Shown in pieces: positions 5,313 to 5,498 of a DNA stretch of 5,498 nucleotides. The position numbers and the translations under genes are program-made. The notes under the pieces are model-generated. The model did no database searches. It had not been told where the DNA came from and saw only the letters and a list, made by a program, of their open reading frames with translations. Position 1 is the stretch's first letter, and the number at the start of each line of letters is the position of its first letter. The stretch covers positions 1-5,498 of the forward strand of contig JBCCFD010000505.1 of assembly GCA_039029915.1 (NCBI GenBank). The letters are read 5' to 3'. The DNA is from QQUD01 sp039029915 (GTDB lineage: Bacteria > Chloroflexota > Anaerolineae > Promineifilales > Promineifilaceae).

Positions 5313-5498
5313 AGTGAAACGAAGTTCCTGCTTTGAATAAAACGACGGCTGCAATCTTCGTTTCCTCGAGGTTCCGAAGCGTTTATCTAACGTGGTTTTC
5401 AATTTAGAAACTTCGGAACACTTAAGTGAAACGAAGTTCCTGTTTTGAATAAAACAATGGTGATCCGTTTCGTTTCCTCGAGGTTCCGAAGCTTTTAA
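5313..5498. repeat. 112-bp-period tandem repeat with nested inverted repeats (second copy cut by window end)
   Basis: Bases 5313-5384 recur at 5425-5496 with no indel, offset exactly 112. The flanks are near identical, while about 12 bases in the middle (5344-5356 against 5456-5468) diverge. Within a unit, GAAACGAAG (5316-5324) pairs with CTTCGTTTC (5356-5364), and GTTCCGAAG (5371-5379) pairs with CTTCGGAAC (5411-5419). Both are perfect 9-bp stems, each enclosing exactly 31 nt. The junctions are palindromes: CCTCGAGG (5364-5371, again at 5476-5483) and CACTTAAGTG (5419-5428). In copy 2 the first stem keeps pairing with one G·T wobble (5468). No open frame or T run is seen. It is probably a dispersed intergenic element rather than a gene or classical terminator. 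Confidence 0.8.

Noticed and set aside
5356..5384. Terminator for the operon in the tail repeat
   Set aside because: The stems enclose 31-nt loops and no run of T follows either, so a Rho-independent terminator is not supported.
5313..5498. CRISPR array or transposon end in the tail
   Set aside because: Only two units with 112-bp spacing, internal inverted repeats and partly conserved middles; no transposase, target-site duplication or CRISPR-like repeat/spacer layout is visible.

Overview
The window holds one ABC importer operon of the nucleoside (BMP/PnrA–NupOPQ) type, all on the + strand and in the classical order: solute-binding lipoprotein (5' end cut off by the window), terminator, double ATP-binding protein, permease 1, permease 2. 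The binding-protein sequence (Cys before the TDVGGIDDKSFN motif, the GCDLIVTVGFLLGDA stretch, the NFES…DDGR…ESLMDEGAD stretch), the roughly 425-residue permeases and the repeat-rich spacers resemble what I remember of Chloroflexota of the Anaerolineae kind. That taxonomic guess is inference; no rRNA or other marker is present.

Layout. 1-914: C-terminal 303 residues of the binding protein. 915-1159: a 245-bp spacer with a strong Rho-independent terminator, a second long stem-loop, a mosaic of 7-bp repeats in both orientations, a compact hairpin and a Shine-Dalgarno (SD) site. 1160-2695: fused double ATPase. 2696-2752: a short spacer filled from stop codon to SD by a degenerate 7-bp tandem repeat. 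2753-4030 and 4035-5306: the two permeases, 4 bp apart and probably translationally coupled. 5307-5498: a non-coding tail with two copies of a 112-bp-period repeat built from nested inverted repeats, running off the end of the window.

How it works together. The lipoprotein would capture a purine or pyrimidine nucleoside outside the membrane and deliver it to the permease heterodimer, with transport driven by the single polypeptide that carries both nucleotide-binding domains. The terminator after the binding-protein gene, with that gene's more uniform codon choice, fits production of the receptor in excess of the membrane complex. The exact substrate cannot be read from sequence alone.

I found no clearly new protein system. 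The unexplained signal is in the DNA itself: a 10-bp palindrome (AACGGCCGTT) used three times exactly and several times approximately inside the genes, two unrelated 7-bp repeat arrays in the two spacers, and the nested tail repeat.
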